From Voacanga thouarsii (lineage: Eukaryota > Streptophyta > Magnoliopsida > Gentianales > Apocynaceae), in the NCBI GenBank assembly GCA_026120185.1, contig JANUWF010001224.1:2604001-2668000 (forward strand): a stretch of 64,000 nt of DNA, written 5' to 3'. This document shows positions 11,497-23,619 of this stretch, one piece after another. The notes under the pieces are model-generated. The model made no database searches and was not told the DNA's origin. It saw nothing but the letters and a program-made list of their open reading frames with translations. Position numbers and translations under genes: made by a program. Positions within the stretch are counted from its first letter, which is position 1; each line of letters opens with the position of its first letter.

Positions 11497-11845
11497 TAAA
11501 TTGGACAATGTTTTCTTTGGCTACAAATTAAATCCAATAATCTAAGCATTTTCAATAGGACTAAAAGAAATAAAAGAGAGAAGAAGGTAAATAAATACTC
11601 CCCCAATCATTTTGATGATCAATATGTTATTGAAGGGAGAGGGAAAGGATAATTATCCAAAAAAAGAAAATCTTCAATCTTGCAAAAATAAAGAAAACAA
11701 CAATAGTATACTAGGGCTAAAAAGATAGTGACGAAACAAAATAATAGACAAAGAATATAATTCAAAAACGAATATAAATAAAAAAGGATACAAGGAGTTG
11801 TTACAAAAATGCATTAGTACCAATACTAATAATAATTAAACCATC

Positions 11846-11859
11846 ATATATATAAATAA

Positions 11860-11890
<31 letters not shown>

Positions 11891-11922
11891 CACACACACA
11901 CACATACATACATATACATACA
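11846..11922. repeat. Compound microsatellite (TA)n(GA)n(CA)n(CATA)n
   Basis: Four simple repeats follow each other without interruption: TA, then GA, then CA, then CATA/TACA. Confidence 0.95.
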
Positions 11923-12634
11923 CAAATATTAGTAAGAAGTGATAAAATCTACTAAGATAATTACTACCAAAATATATATTAGTATCAATAACTATACTAC
12001 AACTAATACAACAAATATATACACACTTGCATCAAAACGTAAAACATATACACAACAAAACACTAGTATACGTAGCACTAGAAGTATTATTTATACTAAG
12101 TGTTCTTACACAAAACAAAAGATTACTACTACAACATCTAAGAATTTGTTAGTACTACTACCTCCAAATAATACACAGAGGTCTCCCAAGTAATCAACAA
12201 TTAACCTCAACACTAAAATCACTACTATAAAAAAGATTACAAGAACTGAACAAAATTCCCAAACAAAAATCAATAGTCTGTAAAAATATAATATCAACTA
12301 TACATAACAATCAACTCCTCAACTTATTCACCACTACTACAATTAAATTTTAGCATCTAATACATATATGTAGTACAACAACAACCAAAACTACCAACAA
12401 TACTTTTATTCTCAAAACAAGTGCTACAATGTGATTTGTTGCATGGGTGACTTGGATTTCTAAAGAATTCCATCAAAGTCTATAATTTTCTGCGAGTTTC
12501 CACAAGAATCCATAAATATATACACGAATCCATAAGGTTCCACAAGGCTTCAACATTAATTAAGCTATGCTTAGTTATGATGCCACCTAATTGTATATGT
12601 CATGACACTTAATTAAGGCACATGATGAATGTTG

Positions 12635-12646
12635 GCTATAAAAGGG
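12635..12646 (+). promoter_or_regulatory. TATA box of LTR-like block
   Basis: GGCTATAAAAGGGGAGAG is followed by a long purine-rich GAAA/GGAA tract and then A+T-rich DNA. This is the usual look of an LTR core promoter and transcribed leader. The Lys/Arg-rich frame at 12622-12834 is just this purine tract. Confidence 0.6.
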
Positions 12647-15404
12647 GAGAGAGGACAGTGGAATTCATTTTGGCAGCCAGAAAAAAGAAGGAAAAAAGGA
12701 GAGAAAAGAAAGAAAGGAAGGAAACTAAGAAAAAGGAAGAAAAAAAAAGAGAGAATTTCATGAAAAAGAGAAGAAAAGAAAGAAGAAGAGAGCGTATGTG
12801 TTTTCAAGCTCAGATTTCATTCTACGCAAGGTAAAACACCTTATTTCAAGAATTAGTTATTCTAGAAGTTATGGATATCATTTTTATGCTAATTTTGCAA
12901 GAGAAATTGCATGAATTATGAAAAAGTATATGTGAAGAATAATTGTTGTGATATTGTTTTAGGAAAGCTATGTGCCGGTTGCTAAAAGATGATATGTGCT
13001 GTGATTTCTAAGGTATTTTAATGTGTTTTGAAGGAGTTTTGGGAGATGGAAGATGGATGTACATATATGTGAAGAAATAAGGAAGAAATAAATGAAGAAA
13101 TTGGAATATAATTGTTCAGAATGAAAGATTTGATTTTGTTGTGCAAGCTGTGATTTTTGCCATCTTCTATGTGTAAAGAACCAGCTTTGTCTGTGACTGA
13201 TATTGAAGTGATTATGTGATGTTTAGATGAGAAAGGAAGTGAATTAAATGATGGTTAAGTGCTAAATTAAGAGAAGAATGCATAAATATATATTTTGTTG
13301 GAAAAAGGAATTATTTCTTGGAAAAACAGCAAGACTTTCCTTGCAGTAGTTCAATAACGGTTTCAAATTTGGCTATGTTGGACTTGTGGCCTTGTAGCTA
13401 AATGTCTTAGGAGTATTTTGGCAGAAATTTGAGATCATTTGGACTTGTGAATAGAAAGTTATGCTAAAAAATACTAAGGCTTGCCATGAAGTGAAAAATG
13501 CAAGATTTTTTCATAGACAATGCATTCATGTATTGTTCGCACTAGCATTAGTGGATAAATAGAGAAGTGCTGGGCTTGAAATCTAGCTGAAATCTTATTT
13601 CTAGGATACTAAGTGAGGTGTTTGAAAGCTTATAAGTGGTACGTTATGTTGAAGAAAGCATGCAAAAGAATTAAGAAAGGTTGATCATAATTATGGTTGT
13701 TTTGCTCACTGGAAATGCAGTGACTTTGTTGAATAAGCTGTACAAAAAGGGAAAGGGAATTGATGTTTCGTGAACTGGAATTGGTAGAGGAATGTCTTGG
13801 GGACATTTCGAGACTAGTATGACCCCATTCGGAGTTATACAGTGAAGGTTATAAATATAATGCCGAAATGCGGCAAAGCTGGAAAAGTCTTCTCCTTTGT
13901 GAATAAGAAAAGAAATAATATATCATTTTATTCTTAAGAATATTGTGAGTCCTAATACGAGGATATTGAACAATGGTTCACAAGAATATTCTATTAATGT
14001 AGGAGAACCAGCTCAAAAAAAACCTTAAGCTTAGAAGCGAGAGTAATTTCAACTCTAGAATAAGGTGAGTCCCACTTGTTTTATAAATACCATCTTGTGC
14101 TAGTAGTTTTCCCCAAATACGTTGTGGTCATTGTGGTCATATGCTATGTGAAGGTTGTGAACTTTTTTGGTTTTCCTGACCAAAATATGATTTTTCCTGA
14201 GCAAGTGAAATTATATTTTATGTTATGATTTAAAAGGGAAAATGGACTCTTATGATTATGAAAATCATTTAATGGTGATTGTTTTCCCTAAAGCATGAGG
14301 ATGTGAATAATAAACCTTTTTTGTTTTGTTGAACAAGGTTTGGTGTCTCTGAACTGGAAAATGATTGAATATCAGGAAATGGAATATTTCTACAAAGGAT
14401 TATGAATTCTTTATGTTATGAATATTTTCTAAGTGCAAGTATCTATTAAAAGCATCTTTTTATATGCTATGTGACAAATGATTAATTTACTTGCATGAAT
14501 GTGTTCCATTCCATGTTTAATGATAAAGCATGAAAGTTGGGTTTTTCTTGCTTTAATGGAACGACGAACTACTTCTAAAGCTATCAAGCACGATGAAATA
14601 TGAAATTCTTAAATTTATTTTCCTTTTTCAATTTAGAATTTTGGATTGGCTGAAATAAGATTCCTTTTGGACTCGGGTATTCATAAAATGCATAATTTAC
14701 AAAAATACCCTTAGGAAATATTTTATTACGCGAAAATGACTTTTTATCCTTTTATGCAAAGAATTTAGAAAATGATTTCTTGGTATGGAATCAATATTTG
14801 GTAAAAATGGTCTTTTGGCCCCAAAAAATGTTTTCTTGGAGTTTTCTCGAGAAACATGATATTTTGGTGTTGTGAACCAGTGTTATTGGACTAGTCTTGT
14901 GAATTAATGAAGACGTTGAGTACTTAGTAAGGGCTATGACCTTTGTACAAGCTCACGTTAGAGATTGATGACCCCAAGTAACCTTGCTAGTTTTGGGGAT
15001 ATTCTTATTTCAAACGAAGCGACAGGACATTGGAATTAGTCGTATTCTCGGCTAGCACCGTCCCAATGCATAAGCAACTGATTTGATTGCGAAAGACACT
15101 CAGATGTCTTTAGGCACTAATTGGTTGATCATAGGTGGGACACACAATCTGTGATCGACCCTTGCCAATCCTGTTGTGAGGGGTGTGCAAGTGTGGGGAT
15201 CCCGTACTACAGCGAGTAAAAAGAATTGATATAACTTGAGATAGATTGTGACGACAATTCTATCGCTCTAGCACGATCCGGTTAAGTATTGATGGCTTAG
15301 TTCTTAACACAATAAGACCGTGAGGCTGAAGGCAAAGCCTTGTGAGGCTTGCAAGCAGGCCGACCTTTTTCTGAGATGAATGACTGCTTTTTTGAAAATA
15401 TGCA

Positions 15405-15500
15405 GCAATGATGTTGACAAAACTCGATTTTCCAAATATGCCCGATATATGGGGCAATAATGTTGATGAAACTCGGCTTTCCAAACGTGCCTGAAATTTT
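15405..15500. repeat. Tandem pair of ~47-bp units
   Basis: 'GCAATGATGTTGACAAAACT' and the following bases are repeated about 47 bp later as 'GCAATAATGTTGATGAAACT', and both copies continue with TTTCCAAA.TGCC.GA. The pair lies inside the LTR-like block. Confidence 0.75.
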
Positions 15501-15966
15501 GAGCAACCCTTGATGAATTTTTATTTTACTCAAGTTATAGAATTATTTTCAGTAGAAAAATTCAACAAACTTTTGTTGTTTACTTCCAATTGAAAACCAT
15601 AATAAATCTCTTTTCTCTACTTTTTGGAGAAAAACACCAGCATCCACAGGACTTACTGATTTTAAATCACTCACAACTGTGTTATGCCTTATTTTTCTAG
15701 GATTCGGGACTGAGCGCCAAAGACTATGAAGACAATCCTATTCTTTTGCGCCAAAGACTAAGGAATATGTAACGATACAAAGAGTTATCTTTTCTTATGA
15801 ATGTGTGCTACGACCTAAGTTTGGCCAACTTTGAGATATTTGTTACCTGTTTATCTTTTCATTTTGGTTTTATATATTATAAAGACCATTGGTTTGGGGA
15901 AACCAGATGGGGCGACACCCAAACTGATTACGTGCTTCCGGTATGATATTTATGAGGGGTGTTATA

Positions 15967-17196
15967 AGAAGATAGGGTAATTTTGATGTTATTGTACTAG
16001 ATTGATGTTGTGAATGTGGAGTTGAGGTGATTGGGATTGAATTGATGGAGGATTAATAGTGGATTTGTAATTAGAAGTTAAATTTGCTTGCTAGAATTTC
16101 ACATTCTGTGAACTTTCACTTATAGTATCAAATTCTTTTGTTAAATAATATGCCATGCTCTATTTCAATTTAATTCTACTGTATCTCAAGAGTAATTTCC
16201 CTTTAGAATCATGTTAATTGCTTATTTGGTTGAATTTATATGATTCTTCAAATTTACTATATTCAGTTTTCACTGAGGTTGATTTTTTTTGTGTGTTTCA
16301 ACCTCCAATTTAAACCTTTCCTTTTTGAATTTGAAACCAATATTTTTATACAATAAACTACAATGTTTAAAGAGTATTTTTCTCCCTAGAATCACTCAAT
16401 TTGGCTGAGAATTTTGCTCTTATATTATTGTCAAAATAGAGTATTAAAGTTACGGTGCAGCTATCTCAACTTTGAGACATTAATTTAGTTAAACAGCTTG
16501 GATTTTTATGAAATTTTAATAGAAACATGCCTACATATGGAAGTTTTGTCTTATGAAGTTTCATAGTATTTTAAGTTGTATTGCTTAGTGTGCCCTATTT
16601 ATGATTAAAACACCGATTTGGTATTTTGAAGATAAAAACTATGTTTTAGCTATTCAATTATCCTTGTATCGACTTAAATTGTTACTATATTGACTTAAAA
16701 ACTCTATTAACTGATTAGTTCAGTACTTTCATGCTTACATGATTGTATGATTATATTAAACTATTATATATTAGCTATTCTATGTATTGTGTTTATATAA
16801 TGTGATCACGCCTTATGTGATTGAACGATATTTATATACAAGTGAATTTTCTAAGTATGTTTGAACTCCAATTACTTACTAGTTGAACATAATTTGTGAA
16901 AATTATATGTTATTTGATTGTGTCAATATATTAAGTTTTCACTTATTAATTGGACTATATTTTCGATGTAGCCATTGTAATGATACTTTGAGAAATTGTA
17001 TATATTATATGTTAATAAGAATTTGTTAAGTGTATGCATGTCTCAATTTCCTATGATTTGAAATTAAAATTTAGGGATAATGTGTTCTTTGATATTGGGG
17101 ATTGGTAAGAGTTAGATTGTGAGTTGGGTTTGCCTAAGATTGTGGATAATATAAAGGAATTTTATTAAGTATACAATTCATAATAGGAAATTGATA

Positions 17197-17284
<88 letters not shown>

Positions 17285-18652
17285 TATGTACTAATTTTTC
17301 AGAGATCAAGGGATTGATCATCAAGCATAAGTTGGAATTGTGTTTCTTTTGCTTAAACTCAAGGTAAGTCAGCACATTTCATGATTTCCTATATATAGGA
17401 GTGCATATGAAATATTTTATCTTGATAAATATTTTAATTGCATAAATATTTATTCACAATTTATTATTTGTGAAATAAAATATTTATTTATTCAAGAAAT
17501 CTTGATTTATGAAATGATTTATTTATGCAAGTGATATTTTGGTAAATGTTGGGATATGATCCTTATTTTGAGCAATTGCCATATTAAGAGCATGTTGCTC
17601 TATTGTGAAACAAATGGTGAATTATTATTTATGCAATATTTAATTATTTCTTATTTTGGGAAATTGCATATTCAGGATATATTGGATATAAAAGCTTTCA
17701 TTAAAATCTATTGAGCATTTAGAATTTTGAATTCTCATGTATAAATGAATTGCGAAATACATTGCATATTTTGAATCATTAAGTTCATATAATATGAAAT
17801 AGCCTTATGGTATATGTGAGCTACGTATTCACGAAACCTTGGAACATTTAGTAAATTTTGGGATATTTATGAAATCTTAGAACGTTTGCGAAATCTTGTG
17901 TTGGATAAACTCTTTTGAAATGATTTTGAAATCATGGATCAAATAAAATCTTTTGAAGTGATTTTGAGAATGTGGAACAAATAACTATTGGAGGTAATTT
18001 TTGAATCTATGGAGTATATTATTATTCTTGGGAGTATTTTTGTGTAATAAATATTTTTGGAAATGTTTGCAAAATATTTTGAAAAGTATTAAACCTTTTT
18101 TGAAAAAGGCATTGTGTTGATCTATTCATGAGACCCTGTGCTGTGTTTTCTTAAGTACTCAAAAGGAGTTTGCACCTAGACTAACTTGTGCAAGTTTGAG
18201 AACGCTATCCATGTTGCCCAGTTGACGTCTCAGCAGGGTGGTTTCTCATTATTGGGGTTGTTCTCAAGGTCATCATCTCTATATCTTCATTCTCTATTTG
18301 TGCGGCTACATCCACAATAGTAATATACATCGTAGATGGCATCTACTTCCCACGAATACCACCGCTCTCTGTACTAAACTCAAAAGACATCTATATATTC
18401 CATAGCGAAACATTCCTCAACCTAATCATTTGGGCTGAAAATTAAATTGTAGGTATGTCATATACCAAAAATAAATAAATGCTTATATAGCATGCATGAT
18501 TAAATAAAAGACATATAAAAAGATATTCCACATAGCATATACCACATGAATTTATGGGGACATTCCAAACTGTGTTCATATCATTCACACACATAAATAC
18601 CAATCATATCAGAAAATCGCTAGTTTTCAAAGTGTAGGTGTTAAGCTCATAA
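15967..18652. other. Non-coding DNA, no supported gene
   Basis: No long open frame and no motif are visible. An (ATT)n tract is listed separately. The segment 18113-18420, with 'ctagactaacttgtgcaagt' and 'ctatccatgttgcccag', has the feel of LTR sequence but no ends could be fixed. The last ~230 bp before 18653 were once joined to the sequence at 31044, because Sirevirus A inserted between them. Confidence 0.5.
17197..17284. repeat. (ATT)n microsatellite
   Basis: Roughly 28 to 29 uninterrupted ATT trinucleotides are flanked by unique A+T-rich DNA. Confidence 0.95.
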
Positions 18653-18657
18653 GTTAT

Positions 18658-20101
18658 TGTTAGCCCTAAATTGGACATTATCCTTAATGGCCAAATAAAT
18701 AGAACAAGGAATAATCAATGCCATGGGACTAAAAATATAAAGGATAATGGATAAAAAAAAAATAATACTGCCATATATTGTGCAATGTGCTGTATAAGAG
18801 CTGAATTCTTAAAGAAAGAGGCTTTGGCAAAGTACCTAAAAAGAAAAATACAAAAGAAACACCAACGTTTAAAAACTAGAAAAGAAAAAATAAAGCAAAA
18901 TGAAAGAAAGAAAAAAAAAATATAGTACAATAAAGGAAAGAAAGCTTTGGCAACTCTTTCATGATGAACTTATGATGAACATTCATGAGAACTGACTTGT
19001 GTAATCTATTGTGATAGGACATGTTTGACCTCTACTCTTTTAAGGTATTCAGATATGATTGTTTGGCAACTCTTTCATGATTGAACTTAAGAATGGAAGA
19101 TAGAAAAGAAGATCAAAGTATATGGAACTGCATATCATGAAATCCTTATAAGAAGTACTTTAGATTAGGAAGTGTTATTAAGGTTTATCTATTAATTCCT
19201 ATGTCTCTTTACCTTGAAGCAACAAAGGAGAAGATTTCAAAGTTTTTGAAAATCTCAGAATTTTGGATTGAATAGTTTGAATCCAAAAGATTCGTCCAAA
19301 ATCCTGTAAACAATGTTGAAATATTTCTGCCTGAAAAGTGCTATTTTGGACTTACTTTTTGGATGCATCGTCATCCAAAACCTGAGTCCAAAATACGGAT
19401 AAATTTAAAAAGAAATTTATAGCCATTTCTTTATAGCCATTGGCACTTCATTTTTTGGCTCTATAAATAGCCTCTAAGTAAGATTAGACATAAGATTTTT
19501 GAAAACACTCTTCTAAAAAACACTATTGCTCAACGTATTCAAAAATATCCTTTTATCAAAAAGTTTCAAAGTGAATTCATTTTGTGTCAAATGTAAAAGT
19601 ATTTGTACTTTGTATCCAAGTGAACATCTGCTCAAATAAGTGAGCTCTTTACTGTTCTATTGATATTCAATTTCTATTGTAGTGCAAGGTTGTGGTGTAA
19701 AACCTAGTTAGGGTGAGCCTTGTCTTGTGATTGCTTGTTCGAGAGGTTTTGAAAAATCTAGAATGGTGATCATTTCTTGTATGGTGTATTGTTTGATTTC
19801 ATTAAGTAGAGTATATAAAATCTGATTGAAAATCCTTAAGTGTGAGCTTAAGGTAGTGAACGTAGATCTTGATGGATCGAACTACTATACATACCGTGTC
19901 TTATCTCTTTTATTACTAAATTGCATTTTCATTTCTAGTCTGAATCTAAAAATACATATATCAAAGGGTTCTTGGATAGCTTTTCTTGTTACTATAAAGT
20001 TGGTCCAAGAATCTTGATGATCTTTGTTGTTCTGCATATTGGACGATTCAATTTTTTTTAGTTTGCTAAAAACCTTATTCACCCCCCTCTAAGGTTTTTC
20101 A
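18658..20101 (+). repeat. 5' LTR of Sirevirus A
   Basis: This is the full LTR of 1444 bp, from TGTTAGCCC to TTTTTCA. Positions ~19180-20101 align throughout with 30099-31043. The first part aligns with the minus-strand Sirevirus LTR at 57492-59046, including 'gataggacatgtttgacct'. It contains a hairpin (TTTTGGATG at 19357, CATCCAAAA at 19372) and several TCCAAAA words. A TATA-like 'CTATAAATAG' at 19461 is the likely core promoter. Confidence 0.93.
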
Positions 20102-20103
20102 CT

Positions 20104-20119
20104 TGGTATCAGAGCTTGG
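20104..20119 (+). promoter_or_regulatory. Primer-binding site, initiator-Met tRNA
   Basis: TGGTATCAGAGCTTGG lies 2 bp after the 5' LTR end and is complementary to the 3' end of plant initiator methionine tRNA. It would prime minus-strand cDNA synthesis. Confidence 0.93.
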
Positions 20120-20161
20120 TCTACATACTATTGGTTTAACAACCTTGTAGAAAAGATCTTA

Positions 20162-21136
20162 ATGGTAAGCTCATCCCCTCTTCCATATATTGAAGGGTCT
20201 TCAACGAATCGTCCTCCTTTATTCATCGGAAGTAACCATACTTTCTGGAAAAATAGAATGAAAATTTATGTATGTTCTATTAACTTTGAGTTATGGAGTT
20301 TGATAGAAAATGGTCCTTTTATTCCATCAAAGATGATTGATGGCATAAAAATACCTAAACAGAATGATGAGTTTAGTATGGAAGACAATGCGAAGATGAC
20401 TTTAAATTTTCATGCTATGAACATTTTATATTATGCACTAGATGCGACTGAATACAACCATGTTAGTGGTTGTGATTCAGCCCATGAAATGTGGAGATTA
20501 CTTGAAGTCACACATGAGGGCACAAACCAAGTCAAAGAATCAAAACTGAACTTTTAATTCATGACTATGAATTGTTTACTATGATGCCAAATGAAAGCAT
20601 CACTAATATGTTCATGAGATTTACTAATATCTCAAATTATCTTAAAGCTTACGGGAAGGTTTATTCCCTTAAGGAACAAAATAAAAAAATTTTAGATGCT
20701 TTACCAAAAAGCTGGTAGCCTAAAACTCTTACTGTAGAAGAATCCAAGGATTTAAAATCCTTACTTACTGAAGAGTTGATCGGATCTCTTCTAACTCATG
20801 AGATGAAGCTTAGAAGGTTTCATGAATCTGATGATCATGATAGAGGCAACAAAAGGGATTGCATTAAAGGTTGAAAATGAAGATGAAGAAACAAGCCTAT
20901 CAGAAAGTAGTGAGGGCATAGAAATGGACAATGATGATTTGGTAATGACAGCAAAAAAATTCAGAAGAATGTTCAACAAAGAAAACTACAAAAGAAGAAG
21001 GAAGTTTATGAGAAAGAAATGACAAATCTCAGGATTCAAACCTCAATGTTATGAATGTAAAAGCATTGATCACTTTATTGCCGATTGTCCTGTTGCAAAA
21101 GGTAAGGAAGGAAGAACATTTTAAAAGAAAAAAGAT
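20162..21136 (+). pseudogene. Sirevirus A gag, first part
   Basis: The start ATG is at 20162, 43 bp after the primer site. The first 131 codons contain the copia Gag (UBN2-type) N-terminus with 'PLFIGSNHTFWKNRMKIYV' and 'AHEMWRLLEVTHEGTNQVKE'. A frameshift near 20545 moves the frame; the text continues with 'MPNESITNMFMRFTNI' and then meets a stop at about 20717 ('PKSW' stop). At 21047-21088 is an intact CCHC zinc knuckle, 'CYECKSIDHFIADC', for RNA binding and packaging. Gag forms the virus-like particle; this copy encodes only pieces. Confidence 0.85.
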
Positions 21137-22025
21137 CTGAAGGCAAAGAAAGGAAAAGGATTGATGGGAATTTGGGACTTAAATGAAACTAAGTCCGAAG
21201 ATTGAGATTCTGAAGAAGAAAATGCCAACATATGCTTCATGTCTTTGGAAAATGAGGTAAACTCTTCCACATCTAATTACATGCCTAATTCGCTTATATC
21301 TATAACTGAAAAACATATTGATCCAAATGAGTTGTTAAGTGATATGTTTCATGAATTAAAAAAACTGTCTAGAAAAAATAAAGAAATGAAGTTGAAGATT
21401 AAATGTTCGATGGAAGAAAATGAAGTATTGTTGAATGATAATAAAATGTCTCTTGAGTTACATACGTGTGCTATCATTGAGAAAGATGTGATCATGACTA
21501 CGTTGCAATATACATCTCTGGAAAATAAAAACTTGAGTGATAAAATTCAAACTCTTGAAGGCATGGTAAGCACTTTTAATGGGATGAAAAAAAGAGTCAA
21601 TAATCTTACCAATTACATTGAAAAAAATCACAAATGGTAAAAGCAATCTAGAAAAGTTACCTGGAACTCAACATCAAATTGGAAACCGAAATGGCTTAGG
21701 ATATAGACATGAGGATAAAGGCAAAATTTTCAAGCCCAGATTTGTTTATGCTGGAAATCGAAGTGACTTAGGATATGAACATGAGAATAAGAACAAAAAG
21801 AACAAGTCTCAATATGTTAAAACTGCCTTATCTTACAGTATACACAAAGCTTGCACATATTGTGAAAAATTGGCATATATAGTTTCAAGATGTCTTATTA
21901 AAAGAAAAGTGGAATTCGGTGAAGTTACATTCTGGAAAATTAAAGGAAATGTTACTAACCTTCATGGACCCAAGAAAGTGTGGGTACCAAAAATCATTCC
22001 TCTTCTCATGTATAGGCACAGTCTT
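21137..22025 (+). pseudogene. Sirevirus A gag, coiled-coil region and second zinc knuckle
   Basis: The frame 21239-21640 (133 codons) is acidic, Leu/Lys/Glu-rich and coiled-coil-like ('ENKNLSDKIQTLEGM'). Another frame, 21618-22028, overlaps its end and carries 'CTYCEKLAYIVSRC' at 21852-21893. That has the spacing of a second CCHC knuckle, but its His is replaced by Tyr. It ends with 'KVWVPK', which in copia polyproteins lies just before protease. An extended Gag between the first knuckle and protease fits Sireviruses. The frame switches near 21640 and 22025 break the polyprotein. Confidence 0.75.
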
Positions 22026-22222
22026 TGAGCTTTACCAAGTGGTTCTTGGACAGCGGTTGTTCAAGACACATGACTGGAAATGCAGCTCTGTTGGAAGATA
22101 TTCAGACCACAAATGAAGGATTTGTTACATTTAGAGACAAGAAGAAAGGAAAGATTCTCGACATTAGTAATATTAGTAAAGGTTCCTTGACAATTATAAA
22201 ATAAGTTTTACTTATTGATAAT
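22026..22222 (+). pseudogene. Sirevirus A protease remnant
   Basis: Translation around 22035-22090 gives 'WFLDSGCSRHMTGN', the copia aspartic protease active site. The catalytic Asp-Ser-Gly is encoded at 22049-22057. The following sequence to 22200 ('EGFVTFRDKKKGKI') fits the rest of the domain but ends at a stop at about 22204, before the integrase frame. Protease would cut the Gag-Pol polyprotein in the particle. Confidence 0.8.
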
Positions 22223-23233
22223 TTGAAATATATCTTGTTTGGCATTAGCCAACTTTGTGACAATGGTTGTAAAGTAATTTTTGAAAAGGATTCTTGTTCT
22301 ATACTTGACAATGCAAATTTTGAAACAATCTTTACTGCCAAACGTATGGGAAATTTTTATGTGTTTTATCTAAATGACTTTGTAGCTAACAGTATTAGAT
22401 GTCTATCCGTGCATGACAATGATGGTTATCTTTGGCATAGAAGATTAGGTCATATATCTTATGATTTGCTAAATAAATTGTCTTCAAAAGAACTTGTTAG
22501 GGGACTTCCAAAAATGATATTTGATAAACACATGATTTGTGATGCATGTCAGTTTGGAAAACAAATCAAAACTTTTTTTAAACCAAAGAAAATGATTTTT
22601 ACCTCAAAACCACTCAAATTAATTCATATGTATTTGTTTGGACCTATGAGGACTGCCAGTCTTAGAGGTAAGAAATATGTATATGTACTTGTTGATGATT
22701 TTTCTAGATTTACTTGGACATTATTTCTTGGACAAAAGGATGAAGCCTTTTCTGAATTTTCAAAACTGATAAAACGCGTCCAAAACTCGATTGAATGCAA
22801 ACTAATTTCTATTAGAAGTGATAATGGCAAAGAATTTTGTAATAGTGAATTTGCTCACTTTTGTGATGAAAATGGAGTCTTTCACAATTTTTCAGCAGCA
22901 AAAACCCCTCAACAAAATGGTGTTGTTGAAAGGAAAATTTTCACTTTACAAGAAATAGCTAAATCAATGCTTTGTGAAAATGTTCTTCCAAAATAATTTT
23001 AGGCGGAAACTGTTAATACAGCTTACTATATAATAAACCGAGTTATGCTAAGACCATTTTTGAGAAAAACTTTGTTTGAACTTATGTTTGACAAAACTCC
23101 ATCTATCTCTTATTTTAAAGTATTTGGATGTAAATGTTTTATCCTAAATACCCGAGATAATCTTGAAAATTTTGATAGCAAGTCAGATGAGGCAATATTT
23201 CTTGGTTACTCTTCCAACAAAAAAAGCATATAG
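22223..23233 (+). pseudogene. Sirevirus A integrase
   Basis: The frame 22223-22993 (257 codons) holds the whole N-terminal and catalytic part of a copia integrase. Its zinc-binding HHCC module reads 'LWHRRLGHISYDLLNKL ... CDACQFGK'. The three catalytic acidic residues are still present: Asp in 'YVLVDDFSRFTW', Asp in 'RSDNGKEFCN' and Glu in 'NGVVERKIF'. A stop at 22994 follows 'VLPK'. The C-terminal part continues to 23233 in another stretch ('SYFKVFGCKCFILN', 'AIFLGYSSNKK') ending in a stop. The enzyme would insert cDNA into the genome; the catalytic core is intact in sequence but cannot be made as part of a full polyprotein. Confidence 0.9.
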
Positions 23234-23619
23234 AGTATATAACAAATGAATTCTTTGTGTGGAAGAATCCGTGCATGTTGTGTTTGATGAATCTAACATT
23301 TATACTTCAAAAAGAGATGACAATGATGTAGGAAGTTCAAAGAAAGTCAAGTTAGATTAACTCAAAGCTCCACCTCTAGACACTCATGCAAAAGAAGAAT
23401 AGATTGAAGAGTTGCAAGCTGAACAAGGAAAAGAACAAATTAAAGATTTTACAAATCAATAATTGCCAAAAGATTGGAATTACAAAACAGTTCATCCCAA
23501 AGACCAAATCATTGGGGATCCAAACTATGAAGTTAAAACTAGACAGTATTTCATTGACAACTTTGCTTTTCTTTCAAATATTGAACCTAGCTACATTGAT
23601 ATCGCATTGCATGATGAAT

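Larger units (their letters stand above)
9951..11939. other. Non-coding, A+T-rich; no supported gene
   Basis: Open frames here are short and low-complexity. The segment around 10120-10210, with 'gagctcatcatataccaatc' and 'tgcttgtcttcaagcaaa', resembles untranslated leader text of plant gypsy elements in my judgement. It follows the D3 repeat and hairpin minisatellite and may belong to the same element. Two simple-sequence blocks (11460-11496 and 11846-11922) are listed separately. Confidence 0.4.
11940..15966 (+). mobile_element. Candidate long LTR or solo LTR (gypsy-type)
   Basis: The right end reads GAGGGGTGTTATA, close to the GGGGTGTTACA ends common in plant Ty3/gypsy LTRs. No primer-binding site follows, which points to a solo or truncated LTR. 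A strong TATA box sits at 12635. The 5 bp after 15966 (AGAAG) equal the 5 bp before a TG at 11940, which gives a possible target-site duplication. A 5-bp match can arise by chance, and the first 480 bp look unlike the rest, so the left edge may instead be near 12430. No credible coding sequence is present; frames at 15260-15533 are incidental. Confidence 0.35.

Noticed and set aside
12622..12834. Lys/Arg/Glu-rich open frame as a possible nuclear protein
   Set aside because: It is a direct reading of a GAAA/GGAA purine tract just after a TATA box; no complexity or domain.
15260..15533. Two overlapping minus-strand frames with an apparent internal repeat
   Set aside because: The protein repeat is the 47-bp tandem pair of the LTR-like block; no family and no start context.
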